DNA of 64,000 nucleotides from Shinisaurus crocodilurus (lineage: Eukaryota; Chordata; Lepidosauria; Squamata; Shinisauridae): NCBI GenBank assembly GCA_021292165.1, contig CM037879.1, positions 40,392,339 through 40,456,338 of the forward strand, written 5' to 3'. A program made the translations under genes and the position numbers. A model generated the notes under the pieces. It worked only from the letters and a program-made list of their open reading frames with translations, ran no database searches and had not been told where the DNA came from. Positions 35,709 through 46,409 of the stretch are shown one piece after another; within the stretch, counting starts at the first letter, position 1, and each line of letters opens with the position of its first letter.

Positions 35709-36015
35709 AGGGAGAGAAGAGACTAGGGAAATAAGCAATAGAGTTCCTACAGCTTCAGAGGCAGTGGGTGCCTTCTGTTTGGCAATGGAACCAAAGCCAT
35801 GCCTCTTCTTGCTCATAAAAAGCTTTGAAAGCAGGACCTGAATTATGACCGCAAGATTGAAATTTCAAAACTAAGAGATGCTTTAGAGCTGTGGTTTCTC
35901 AAAGGGTGCACATATTTTCTACAAAACAGCAGTTTCCTGGAATGACAGACAATAATTTGAAACAAGAAAAAATCTGGCATCCTTTCGCTTCTTGTTTGGG
36001 GCACAAAAATAATTA

Positions 36016-36175
36016 AGATAATACCTTTATTGGCCCAGGATCTGCTGATAGGAGTAATCAAACTTTCAAGATTTCACACAATACTTCATCAGACAGAATG
36101 AAGAATTCTGTGTCGCCCCAAATCCTGTATATTCTTAAACCAACAGAAGCAGGTCCAATAAAAGGTATCAGTCTA
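36016..36175. repeat. Amniote interspersed repeat R4, inverted ends
   Basis: Ends GATAATACCTTTATTGGCCC and GGTCCAATAAAAGGTATCAG are inverted copies, with a CTTCATCAGACAG block in the middle. Common in reptile DNA from memory; class not assigned. Confidence 0.6.
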
Positions 36176-36869
36176 GTATTTCTTATTTCATAGGCCAAAC
36201 CCAGCAAAAGCAGCCTATAGTATAAATGAGAAGTTGTCTACTCTAAGGCACTGTGTGGGTCAGGGGCCTTATAAAATCAATCCTCTTCCAAAAATGCTGA
36301 GCAGTTAGAGGTCTGTTAAGAGAAGCTTTAAGCATGGGGCATCGTGTTTCAAGACCAAAGGCACCTTTTTGCCTAAAAAGGTGGCTTGGTGCAGGAAGAC
36401 ATCTTTCAACTATATCAGAACCACAGGGCTTAAAGGAAGGTTGCCAGGTTGCAACCTAGAAATCTCTAGAGTGCCTTTAAATGCAGTGGGAAAGGAGGTG
36501 GCCATGGCTTTTCCTGCCCATTCCTTCCCCACTCTTCTTGTTTGCCCCCCTCCCCTGACTGATGTCACAAGGAGGACTCCAGGTCAAGGAGAGAGGACTG
36601 ACATCAAGACAGGCAGAAGGATGGGGAAAGCTGTGGCTGCATCTAGGAATTGGAATACGGTGCATATCTCTACATCGCAACAGGATAAACCTAATTTAAA
36701 AAGACTTGATGAATCATCTTATTCTAGACCCCTACCATGGAGACAGGGTCTGAGGGGTTCTGGGCTAACAGCAACCTGGTGGGCTCCCTTATATTCTGAG
36801 GGCAGCTAGAAGCTGCCACTGGAATTTCCCACAACACCCTGGAGTGCCTGACATAGCATCACTCTAGAA

Positions 36870-36994
36870 CGGGGCTCTCCAACCTTGGGTCCCCAGATGT
36901 TGCTCCCAGCATACCCAGCCAGCATAGCTAATGGCAAGGGATTCTGGAAGCTGTAGTCCAGCAATATCTAGGGACCCAAGATTGGAGAGCCCTG
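36870..36994. mobile_element. hAT hairpin MITE, H1 variant
   Basis: A 125-bp palindrome flanked by the perfect duplication CTCTAGAA (36862-36869, 36995-37002). It belongs to the GGGCTCTCCAACC subgroup with 55583-55718. Confidence 0.88.
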
Positions 36995-37002
36995 CTCTAG
37001 AA

Positions 37003-38540
37003 CATTGTGGAAAATTAAAATGGTGGATAGACTCAGTTACCTGGCCAGGAGTGGGTGGTGGTGGTGCAGAGCTGATTTCAGCACGGGTGGACCTGCCAGG
37101 CATGGGTGTCTTGTCAGCTGCCCTAGAAAGCCAGCCAGGCATTGACACCTGGGGAAGAAACTTCTTATATCTCAAGTACAGTTTTTTCAAACTTTTTTAC
37201 CTTCATGAAAGCCCACGGCAACTTATCTGCTGATGAACCTCCCTCCCCTCCCACCCACCATAGATCTCCAGCTGCCACAGATCCCCAGGTGCGTTTGCAG
37301 AGCATTCTGGGGGATGTTCTAGGCTAGGGCACACACTCAATTTGTGCAGGGCACTGGCTGGGCCTTATTACTGCCTCGTATGGACTGAACATGCAGCCTA
37401 GAACACAACCAACACAGTTGCACATGGCAGAGAAAGATTGGGAAACCTTGTCTGCCATTACGGATTTCCTCACTGAGTGATTCGTGATAGGCTTTGAAGG
37501 AACCACAGGCTGCTCAGGAGGGACACAGTCTGAAAGCAACAAAAGATGCTTACCCAAAAGATGCTTACCCAACCTTTTCTGAAAGTGGGGGGGGGGGGGG
37601 AAGCCTTCCAAGGAAAGCTTATTCTTCCGTGACACCAAAGGGCTGCTTCTTAGTTGAGAAGCAGTCTGTCAGGTGCATAATGTTTGGTGTATTTATTTAA
37701 ACTAGTTATCTCTCATTTCCCCTAAGATGCAAGGAGCCTTTACACCAAAGGAGATAACAGCTCCTGCATATCCTGAATTTCAATCCAGCAACCAAAGTGA
37801 AGAAGGTGCAAGACCCTCACAGAGCAATCTTACGCACATCTGCTCAGAAATAAGCCACACTGATTTCTATTAGGCTTACTTACGAGATACAAAGGCTGGG
37901 AGGGGAGGGGGGGCACCAGAAAAAAGGGTGGTGGAAAAACATTTTTTTTCAAGGGCTTTTCGAAAAATGTTTTTGGTGGGAATGGTTTTCCCTCTGAATT
38001 GTTCTGTTCCCGCCTTCCCAAGCCTTCATATCTCTTGGCTTACTGCCTGAAAAGTGTGCATAGGAGTACAATACAGCCATAGTCAGGGCTTGTGGAGGGA
38101 AGGGGAATCCCAGGCTTTTTGGTTGCTCTGGTGCCTATAAAGTTTGACACCGGTATTCTGGCACCTTGTAGTCTTGACTCCCCCTCCCCAACCTTAATCC
38201 CTGCCTAAGGTTGATGCCTAAAACGCTGATGCCAAGCTCCTAATTCATAAATAAAGCGGTTATCTAGGAATCCGAGAAAGCTTTGGCCTCGTTTCAAATG
38301 AGGCACCCACTTCTCTGACCAAGCACTGCTGTAACGTCCTGGCCACACATACACCCAACACCTTTCCCCAACTGCTCTGGTGTCTCAAGGATGGCAGAAC
38401 CACAAGGTAACTGGCGCAAGAAGGCAACCAAAGTGGTGGTGAGGATGGAGAAGGGAGCACTTAGAGGAGGAGACGACAGACTGAGACTGGACACACTTGG
38501 ACGGGACACCGTCGAGAGGGGAAAATATTAATCGTTTCCT
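37003..38540. other. Intronic stretch next to exon 1
   Basis: No recognised gene or element boundary. A G run lies at about 37587-37599. Confidence 0.4.
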
Positions 38541-38545
38541 CCTAC

Positions 38546-39294
38546 CCTGATGGCTCCCTGATTGAGTCTGTTGTGTACCTGCTCTGCTCCTCCATGCTTC
38601 GGTTCTCCGCGGCCCGCCACTCGGGCATGGTGCTGGCGCACAGCACCACCATAGAGACGATGACGAAGAGGATGGAGACGGTGGCCAGGATCTGGGCGGC
38701 TAAGGAGGAGGTGGGCTCCTCAAAAGTCCTCCTCATCCTCTCCAGCCATTTCTTCTCTCCGCTTCCAGGCGGGGGCGCTGCGCCGCCTCCGCCCTTGTCG
38801 GCGTCCTCTCGGCTCTGGGGCTGGTGGCAACTGCTTTTGCTGCTGCTGCTGCCGCTGCTGCCGCTGCTCCTCCTGCTCCAGCCTTCGGCGGGCTCCGCCT
38901 GGAGATCTTCGGCCGAGTAGACGGTGTAGGTGTCGGACATGCGGTCGTCCAGGCGGCGCTGGCAGCAGTAGTCGAGGTGAGAGCACTCCAGGCCCCAGTA
39001 GATCATCTCGTTGTAGAAGGAGAGCTCGCACATGTGGGGCACGAAGCGCAAGTGGCCGTAGCGCACGTAGAGCATGATGAAGCCGAAGGCTTCCGAGTGC
39101 CGGTCGAAGAAGTACTCGTTGCGCTCGCGGTCGTAGTCGTCGCAAACCTCCAACACGTCCTGCTCCGACAGGCAACCGTGCAAACGGCTCACCCGGCGCA
39201 GGGGAAAGTCCTTCAGCACCTCCCGCGAGAAGGAGTAGCGGGTGCCCCCCACGTTTAACACCACCACAGGCGGGCCCCCCCGGGCAAAGTTCAT
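38546..39294 (-). CDS. KCNG3: KCNG3 (Kv6.3) coding exon 1: T1 domain, linker, S1
   Basis: This exon encodes residues 1-249 and two bases of Gly250 of a silent voltage-gated potassium channel subunit. Kv6.3 does not make current alone; it joins Kv2 subunits at the plasma membrane and alters gating (family knowledge). The T1 domain spans about residues 9-115: it opens VVLNVGGTRYSFSREVLKDF and keeps the C-X20-CC pattern at Cys89 and Cys110/111 of non-Shaker T1 domains. S1 is about residues 203-222, followed by an Asn-Arg-Ser glycosylation sequon at 231-233. The start codon has G at -3 and lies just before the conserved N-terminus, with no better upstream choice. The exon ends at a GT donor (GG|GTAGGAG); reading on gives a stop two codons later. 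Residues about 131-181 are a Ser/Lys/Gly/Pro-rich insert. KCNG3 is preferred over other KvS genes because the N-terminus, the DFPLRRVSRLHG block and the C-terminus match Kv6.3. Confidence 0.96.
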
Positions 39295-40110
39295 GGCTTG
39301 GGGGGGAGGGCGTGGGAGGGAAGCGGGAGAAGGAGCGCGAGGGAAGAGACGGCGGCTCTGGCTGCCCCCAACGCTCCCTCCCCGGGTGTTGGCGGGGAAG
39401 GGCGGCGGCCCACCCTCAAGCTCCTCCTCAGGCAGGCTCGAAGTGGCGCCCTCGGGGCGTCTCTCTTATTTGGTTGCTTCCAGCCCTTTTGGCCCCTCTT
39501 TGCTTCGCAAGGCAATGACGGCGGCTCCCTTCGGCGAGGAGGCGGCGGGCGGCAGCGGCGGCTTCGCTGTCCCGCTTGACGACGGAGCGTGCGGGCGTAC
39601 GCTCCACGGAAACCAAACAACAAACAAACAGAGTCCGGGCGTCCCGGAGAGGCGTGCGGGCGGCTGCTTCAAAAGGGGGCAGCAGCGGGTGAGTACACGC
39701 GCCGGACGCGCGCAGCGCCCGAGGCTGGCTGTGGAGAAGCGCGCCTGCCGCCGCCACTATTTCCGCCAGCGCCGAGCAGAAAAGCCAGGGCGTGCGCGGA
39801 GGGCATGGTTCGGGCAGGCGAGGGAAAGGTCCCGCCAAGTTTGCCCGGCTCCGGGCTCGTCCGCTTTACGCACAGCCTTCGAGGCGTCGCCGCCGCCGCT
39901 CCCTGCGCCTTGCGCCTCTGGCTCTGGCACCGAGAGAGGCTGAGAGACTCGGCGGCTCCGAGGAGCGAGGGCAGAGGCGGAGGGGAAGGGACACGCCTCC
40001 TCCTTTCCCTCCCCTCCCGAGCGCAGAGCGAGCGGAACTGCCGTGCTCTCCCTGCAGACTGCGCTGGGAGGAAGATGGGAGCACCTGAGAGGATTCCTCT
40101 GTGCTTTCCA
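38550..40110. promoter_or_regulatory. CpG island over KCNG3 exon 1 and upstream
   Basis: The stretch is strikingly GC- and CpG-rich against an AT-rich window, covering exon 1 and about 800 bases upstream of the KCNG3 start. That is the place for its promoter and 5' UTR on the minus strand. I see GC boxes but no convincing TATA box at the right distance, as is common for CpG-island promoters. In mammals MTA3 starts head-to-head beside KCNG3, so the island could be bidirectional, but no MTA3 coding start is recognisable here. Long open frames on both strands reflect the GC content and are not genes. Confidence 0.8.
38752..38904 (-). repeat. AGC-type low-complexity tract coding the T1-S1 linker insert
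   Basis: This part of exon 1 encodes about residues 131-181: a Ser-rich run (about 143-155) made largely of AGC codons, then a charged patch and a Gly/Ala/Pro patch (GGGGAAPPPGSG). On the plus strand it reads as CTG/CCG triplets. The tract lies between the conserved T1 end (DTYTVYS) and the conserved pre-S1 motif (WLERMRRTFEEP). It accounts for most of the excess length over the human protein. Confidence 0.85.
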
Positions 40111-41261
40111 GCCTGATGATGAATCAAATGCCCGGCTGAGGGGCGGGCAGGAAGGCAGGTGCCCCCCCCTTTAAGTGAGACCCAGAGATTTCAGCCTTTG
40201 TTCCATTCAAGATTCTCTCTCTCTCTCTCTCTCTCTCTCCTTTTCCAATTTCCTCTCCAACATTCTCCCCCCCCCCCATTTATTTACTGTTCCATTGTAA
40301 TTGACTAAAAAGTTTCTCTCTCTAAACGCCACCTCCTTGGGGTGGGGGTGGGAGTGGGGAGCTGTTATGAAAGACAGCGGCCTGAAAGATCAAGAAAACA
40401 CTTAAGCTGGCACGTCTGCGGTTTTGGGTTTGTTTGTTAGCGCGGGTATGCCACTTTTAGTGACTTGGTGATTACAGCCTTAATGCTGTTTCCTCCTTTT
40501 TCTGCCCATGACGGGGTTAATCGCAGAAGTACCATTCTGAATACTTTCAAACAGTGGGCAGCCGGTGACTCCTGCGGATATGGTGGCATCGTACTGGTCA
40601 AATTCTGTGCTCTGCTACTGGGGAGGAGAATGTTAAACAAAACCTTTTATTCTTGCAGTGGAAAGATTGAGAAGATTTTTTTAAAAGAAACAACAACTAG
40701 ACATTCATCTAGGACATGCTTTAAAAACTCTTAAAGCAGAAACATTTGATCACCACCTTTCCTCCTGCTTGTTTAAAGCATCTGGGAATCAGATGAGTTT
40801 GTGTACTCACTGTGTGTTCATATCCACGTTAGGTAAATAGTTCCGTGCAACCAAATGGAAACTGGGACTCTCCATCTTCTCCCTCTGCCTGTCATGTACA
40901 CACACACACCTTTTGGTATTGGTTATTTTTTTTTATCATATTCTCTTCCCTTTTAATATGCTCCTGGAAAAAAATCATATAGAGAGCAGACAATATCTCG
41001 AATAGGTTTTAAAAATGCATGCAGTGAGGAGAGAATAAAGTTCTTCTTTGGACCTTGCCTTTATATTTATAGCCTTCTTGCTTTTGACCCTGGCTTTTGT
41101 TGTTATCTACAGTTTTTTCTTGCCTGTCTGATCTTCATGCAGTGAATAATTTCTGATGTGGTTCAGGGTTTCTCTGTTGGGATGAGCACTTTGTTTCTTC
41201 CCGTGTGCTACTGCTTTATGGGCAGAAAACTATATTCAACTGAATATGAACCCCACTGTTT
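40111..41261. other. Upstream flank of KCNG3
   Basis: CpG content falls off after 40.1 kb. It contains a (CT)n run at 40213-40240 and a C run near 40267-40276. No exon is recognised. Confidence 0.55.
40213..40240. repeat. (CT)n microsatellite
   Basis: About 13 CT units just outside the CpG island. Confidence 0.95.
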
Positions 41262-41453
41262 GAGAGCCAATGTGGTCATGAGTAGCATGTTGGACAAAGA
41301 CCTGGATTCAAATTCCTACTGAGCTTACTAGGTGACCTTGGATAGCCACTAACTCTCATCCTAACCTACATCACAGGGTTGTTGTGGGGATAAAAAAAAG
41401 GGGGCACTGGGCACCTTGGAAGAAGAATATAGTGAAAACTTAATAAAACAAAC
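41262..41453 (+). mobile_element. Old tRNA-derived SINE, type A
   Basis: Starts GAGAGCCAATGTGGTCATG, has the ACATCACAGGGTTGTTGTGG block and ends in TAATAAAACAAAC. The head is decayed relative to 28905-29151. Confidence 0.75.
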
Positions 41454-42098
41454 TGTCCATTGAAACTTTCAATGACTTTACACCAGGTGTGAACTTTGGC
41501 ATCCTAACTAGAAGGATAACTCTTTGAAACTGTTGCTAAGAGTTTGTGGATGATTTCCTGCTACACATGGTACAAACATAATACAAACAAAATAAAACAT
41601 AAACTAATTTATATAAATCCTATTAAACGGTCTATATATTATTTTGGTATTTGTGCTGCTTCTGCCTTTTGGGCTCATCATTGTACTTTTGAAAAACACA
41701 TCCCATAGGTAGAACATTGATAAGTATAGGAAGGAAAACAGAGATGTTACTTTTATTTATTTTTTTAGGAAAGCGGATTTCAGAAACAAGTTTTTAAAAA
41801 CTGCATACTACTGGGATTGAATCAGAATCGGATCCAAAGATCTTACTAATAAAAGACTAAAGAGAAATAATAGAATCACAAGATCAGAAGCAATGATAAT
41901 CTAGCTCAGCTTGGCCTTGAGATGGACTGTAGTATTTTTCAAAGCACCAAAGACACTTTGAAAGAAGGACCACTGTTTCTGGTGTGTACACTCATCCCAT
42001 GTGGGCCTCTTGCCAAAAAAAGCCTTCTTGGGTTTTTGTGTTGCTTCAAAAAGCTGTCACAGGAATCCGGCTTACATGAACTGAGACCATCCATTCAT
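41454..42098. other. Intergenic stretch, nothing recognised
   Basis: AT-rich, with no supported gene or element boundary. Confidence 0.4.
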
Positions 42099-42255
42099 CC
42101 AGTACATCATTGCTGCTAAAACTGCCTGGCAATAGCTTTCCAGGGTTTCAGACAGGGGCTCTGTCATAGCCCTACCTGGAGATGCCAGGGATTGAACCTG
42201 GGACCTTTTGCTCACAAAGCATGTGCTCTGCCACTGATCTACAGCCTTCCCCTGC
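42099..42255 (-). mobile_element. tRNA-derived SINE, type B
   Basis: On the minus strand the head carries TAGATCAGTGGCAGAGCAC and the B box GGTTCAATCCC. The plus strand reads CCAGGGATTGAACCTGGGAC. Confidence 0.82.
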
Positions 42256-42298
42256 GACCCAAACTTGCCTGACCAAAGGTGATAGTGGGACAAAGATA

Positions 42299-42299
42299 C

Positions 42300-42334
<35 letters not shown>

Positions 42335-42341
42335 CGCGCAC
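42299..42341. repeat. (GT)n(GC)n alternating purine-pyrimidine tract
   Basis: About 12 GT units run into GCGCGCGCGTGCGCGCAC, an unbroken alternating stretch of about 43 bases. Confidence 0.97.
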
Positions 42342-43369
42342 CATGGAAAGTTCTGTGCCGTGGCTTTCAAGGATTTATTAATTTACACGTCCCAGCTTTT
42401 CCAATAGAACTCAAGGCCATGCCATCCAGGCACTAATAAGACAGGCTTGCTTAGCTTCATCAAGGTTGCTACTATAGCACATGTCTTCAGACTATAGCCC
42501 TAGACCCTTAAAAATACTGTTTTGTCTCCTGGTTTGGTAAACAAAGGCATAATCTGCTAATTGAGTCACTTCATAAGACACAATATCCCCCTCCCTGCGC
42601 CAAGAGTAGCCCATCTAATCCAGACCACAGTGTACAACAAGCAGTGATCAGGATCAAGTGGGATGCACTGTGCCAGATCAAACCAAATACTTCTGGAAAG
42701 AATTCTGTGAGGAGCCACTTACATGCCTCATTGCTTTCTGTCCACTAGAGGTCACAGTCGGAGCCATTTTTATCTGTTAAGCTAAGAGTTCATTGGGGTT
42801 GGGGGGGGGTGTTGGCTGGAGTGGAAAACTCCGTCCTCAAGGTTCTCAATTAATTTTATTTCCTAAGATCTCAAGACTCATTTCCAGATTCTGAACAGAT
42901 AGTAAGCCTTGTCCACTGCATTCAGGTGACTGGAAAATATTTTAACTTTTGTACATGATGATGTGCTGTTTATTAATGAGCAACAACCCAGCTCACTTTC
43001 TTTTGTTCAAGGTAAATGTGAAAGTGTTTCATACATCCAGGAACAAATGCCATGTGGATTAAAGCTCATTTTCAAACAGCTGTAAATCATAGTTGCTGTC
43101 AGCTTCATGATAGTTGCTCATCCAGCTATCTCTAACTTTATGTTCTGTTGTTCATCTTGATTGTTCCACGTCACCCATTTTGAGTGATTCATAAATCATA
43201 GGGACTACTACCACAGCAATCCTCCCCTTATTCAGTCCTTGAGCTGATTCTTGACAGGGCTGTTTACTCAGGGATTGCACACTGCCCCCTGGATTCAAAT
43301 AGATATTTCACTTCATTTTTGCAGGTACAGAAATTCTCGCAGTGTCAAGTGTGTGCTACAGGTATTGAA
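42342..43369. other. Intergenic stretch, nothing recognised
   Basis: No gene or element boundary that I can support. Confidence 0.4.
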
Positions 43370-43640
43370 ATGGAATTTCTATTGGCTCACAACACAAAAT
43401 GAAAAGTGGTGGGGAAGGGAAGGGAGTCCGAGCAAAAAATCAAGATTGCTTTCTAGGCTGAGAAGGATGTATTTATTTCACTTTTATCCTTCCCTCTCTC
43501 CAAGGAAGTCTGGGCTGGGTGTAGGGCTCTCATCCCCCCCCTTCATTTTATCATCACAACAACCTTGTGAGGTAGGTTAAGCTGAGAGAGAGTGAATGTA
43601 GCCACAGAGCTACACTTCCAGGATCAGGTGGGGCGGGGAT
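43370..43640 (-). mobile_element. SINE type A plus shared flank, duplicate 1
   Basis: A SINE-like part (TTATTTCACTTTTATCC ... CCTTGTGAGGTAGGTTAAGC) is preceded by about 95 bases starting CTATTGGCTCACAACACAAA. The same combination appears at 44888-45218. Confidence 0.75.
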
Positions 43641-44887
43641 TACAATGTAAATACTTCCTCCACATTTGGGATCAGAAGAGGAAATTGTCATCAGTCTAGT
43701 AATGAGTGGAAATGCCCCATGGGTGTTGTGCCCAAAGTGATATAACATTTAGAATATGCTTTTGATTTTCAGTGAATAAACAAAATATTAAAATGACACT
43801 TCTTCCATGTGCCTGGTGGAAAAACTATTAGAATGCATTTGCTGCTTATGAATTAAACTAAGAGGTATGGTCAGATGCCATTAAAGAGGGAATCCCAAGA
43901 CAGAACTGCAACCCTTTTTAGATTTTTCCTTATGTTGTTGTTTAGCCTGCATAAAGCTACAAAAACTTTTCAGTGCTTAGTCATGAGTGGGATGCATTCT
44001 CTTATCATTAGCACCAAGACATTGCCTTACTAATAGAGATTTAACATTCCTTCTAACAGCAAACTTGGGTGGTGAGTGCCCACAGATTTGTAGCCAAAAT
44101 GGGGCCACTGGAAAACAAGTGGGAGGTATCATCGTGGTCAGAGGAAAGCCTGTAGTTTGCAGAAGTACAAAGCATCTTGGTTTTAAAATTTTAAAAAAAC
44201 TGAAAGGGGCAAAAAAACAATCCAATGAGGACTGAGCATGCTCCGTAGCCACAGAACGTTGAATCTCGGTTGGAAAACAAAACCTGGGTAGGGGAATGGA
44301 ATGGAGTATCCTGGAAAAAGGCATGGATGGCTGACTGGAACCTTGAACCAGAGCATTCCTGTTAGGAGGCAAGGATACACTTCAATATCTTGGAATATCT
44401 TATCAAGAGGAATGCAAGGATGGTTGAAAATTCCAGAAAAGGTTTTGCCCACCCAAAATTCTAGTTCACAGGGCATTTTGGTCGGACAAAAATGTATTCA
44501 AAATTAAGAAAATCCAAGCTCTTTTGGAATGGACTCCAATTCCAAGCTTCAGTGGAAAAGGAAGCTAGTTTGTGACACCAATGTGGTGTTGCAAAATTTT
44601 TGTTTCATATTTTGCTGTTCGAGCCAATCCCTTAATTCATGGAAATCGCTGCATTGCTAAGCGGAATGAACGCATGAGAAGGTAAAGGTGTTCAAGATCT
44701 GATTCTGAAGCCAGCCTTAGCCAAATTCCAAATGGTATCACTTCAAAGGGTTTCTAATTCTGTCAAATGCCTCAAGGTAGGTACCAGGTGGACTCGGCAG
44801 GAAAGAAAGACCTATTGCTGCAAAATGAGATCCTGCAACTTACATTCTGCTGCCATAAAAAAAGGAACACCTAGCAATAAAATGGGT

Positions 44888-45218
44888 TGTTGAATCTTTC
44901 TATTGGCTCACAACACAAAAGGAAAAGTGGAGGGGAAGGGAAGGGGGTCCGAGCAAAAAATCAAGATTGCTTTCTAGGCTGAGAATGATTTATTTATTTC
45001 ACTTTTATCCTACCCACTCTCCAAGGAAGTTGGGGTCGGGGCTGGGTGCAGGGCTCTCACCCCACTTCATTTTATCATCCCAACAACCTTGTGAGGTAGG
45101 TTACGCCGAGAGATGTGAATGGCCAAAGCAAGTTATCCAACAAGTTTCACATCTGAGTGGAGATTTGAACTTGGATCTTCCCAGGTCCTAGTCCAACATT
45201 CTGGCCATTACACCACGG
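44888..45218 (-). mobile_element. SINE type A plus shared flank, duplicate 2
   Basis: Carries the CTATTGGCTCACAACACAAA flank, the tail, the GGTAGGTTACGCCGAGAG block and the tRNA-like head near 45165-45218 (complement of GGCCAGAATGTTGGACTAGG). Confidence 0.78.
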
Positions 45219-45289
45219 GCAGGGTGGCCCTTCCTGGCTGTGATGCAGTTCAATGATGGTGCATTCCTGGATCCATTCCTGTCTTTCCT

Positions 45290-45745
45290 CAACAGGTCCC
45301 TTGACCTGACGGAGTGGTTCTCCCAGTATAAACTTACTTATACACTATGATCAATGTCTGAGGCCTTCCTCTGAGTGCCTCCTCCAAATGAGGTTCAGCA
45401 GATGGCAACAAGGGAGAGGGCCTTCTCGGTGGTAGCCCCAGCCCAACTGTGGAATGCTCTCCCCACTGAGGTCCGCCTGGCACCAACACTCATCTTTTCA
45501 GTACCAGGTTAAGACTTTACTCCTAGGCATTTAATGGCATATGATGGGGCTTTTAATATTGGTTGTATTATCAGATTCTGGTATTTTATTAATAGTTTTT
45601 TAAAGCTGTTTTAAATTGTTTATATGTTTGTATGTTAAAGATTTTATATTATGTTCTTATTTTGTTGTATTTTGGGTTTTAATTTTTGTGAACTGCCCAG
45701 AGAGTTTTGGCTATTGGGTGGTATAGAAATGAAAAAAATGAAATG
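45290..45745 (+). pseudogene. L2/CR1-clade LINE 3' end
   Basis: Same family as 33845-34338: GGGAGAGGGCCTTCTCGGTG, then GTGGAATGCTCTCCCCACTG, then the tail CTGCCCAGAGAGTTTTGGCT. 5'-truncated. Confidence 0.8.
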
Positions 45746-46147
45746 GAACAGTTTCTTCTTTTCTATACTCGGGAGAATTGGGAGTGGGGCTTTCTGGAAA
45801 ACAGTTGCAGGGGAAAAAACAGTAGGTGGAGGGATTAAGCACCACCACCCTGCCTGCTTCTCCATTTCATATTGTCCCTCTGTAAACTACTTTTCTCTAA
45901 AACAAGCAGCTATTTATTTATTTATTATATTTATTATTATATTTACATCCCACCTTTTTCCCTGCAAAGAACCCAAGGGGAGAGGGTCATTTTCTGCTCT
46001 GCCTTAGGCAGCAAAAGGTGGTGGGCTGGCCCTGTGTGGCAAACTGTGTAACAGTTTTTTGTTCCAACCATCGTGGTCATTCCTATCATCATAAAACAAA
46101 TGCATTGTTGAGAGTTATTAGAAGCACTATAGATAATTAATATCAGT

Positions 46148-46355
46148 GGGTTGGATCCAGACATAGTCATGCTTAGACTAGAGTCACTAGATCCACTGAA
46201 ATCAACAGGGTTTAAGTTTCTCATAACTTGTCCCATTGTATCCAATGGGTCTACTCAAAGCATGACTAAAGCATAGCTGGCTGGGGCATGCTGGGAATTG
46301 GCCTTTTCTCTTTCTGAACTTGCATAGGATTGTGCCCTAAGTCTGGATGCAACTC
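46148..46355. mobile_element. GGTTGGATCCAGAC MITE with nested insertion
   Basis: Left end GGGTTGGATCCAGAC and right end GTCTGGATGCAACTC. The arm near the right end is split at TAA by the 68-bp Harbinger-like piece at 46270-46337. Confidence 0.72.
46270..46337. mobile_element. PIF/Harbinger-like MITE, one-armed copy
   Basis: Carries GGCTGGGGCATGCTGGGAAT and CATAGGATTGTGCCC, with TAA at 46267-46269 and 46338-46340. Confidence 0.7.
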
Positions 46356-46409
46356 AATATGCTTTCTCTCAGATTTAAACACTGAACTATAAATAGTGAG
46401 AGGTATAAA

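Larger units (their letters stand above)
17835..38545 (-). other. KCNG3: KCNG3 intron (20.7 kb, GT-AG)
   Basis: The intron joins the two KCNG3 coding exons after the second base of the Gly250 codon. The donor GT lies at 38544-38545 and the acceptor AG at 17835-17836, preceded by a short pyrimidine tract, all read on the minus strand. A single intron between S1 and S2 is the usual layout for KCNG3. The interior is mostly decayed mobile elements, listed separately, and I found no further exon in it. Confidence 0.93.

Noticed and set aside
36369..36809. 146-residue plus-strand open frame
   Set aside because: No recognisable domain, no splice context and no codon pattern to support it.
38720..39258. 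Other long frames overlapping KCNG3 exon 1
   Set aside because: Shadow frames of the conserved channel exon; no domain.
39242..39943. 233-residue plus-strand open frame in the CpG island
   Set aside because: It runs antisense to KCNG3 exon 1 and its upstream region, has GC-driven Arg/Gly/Pro composition and matches no family. GC-rich DNA has few stops by chance.
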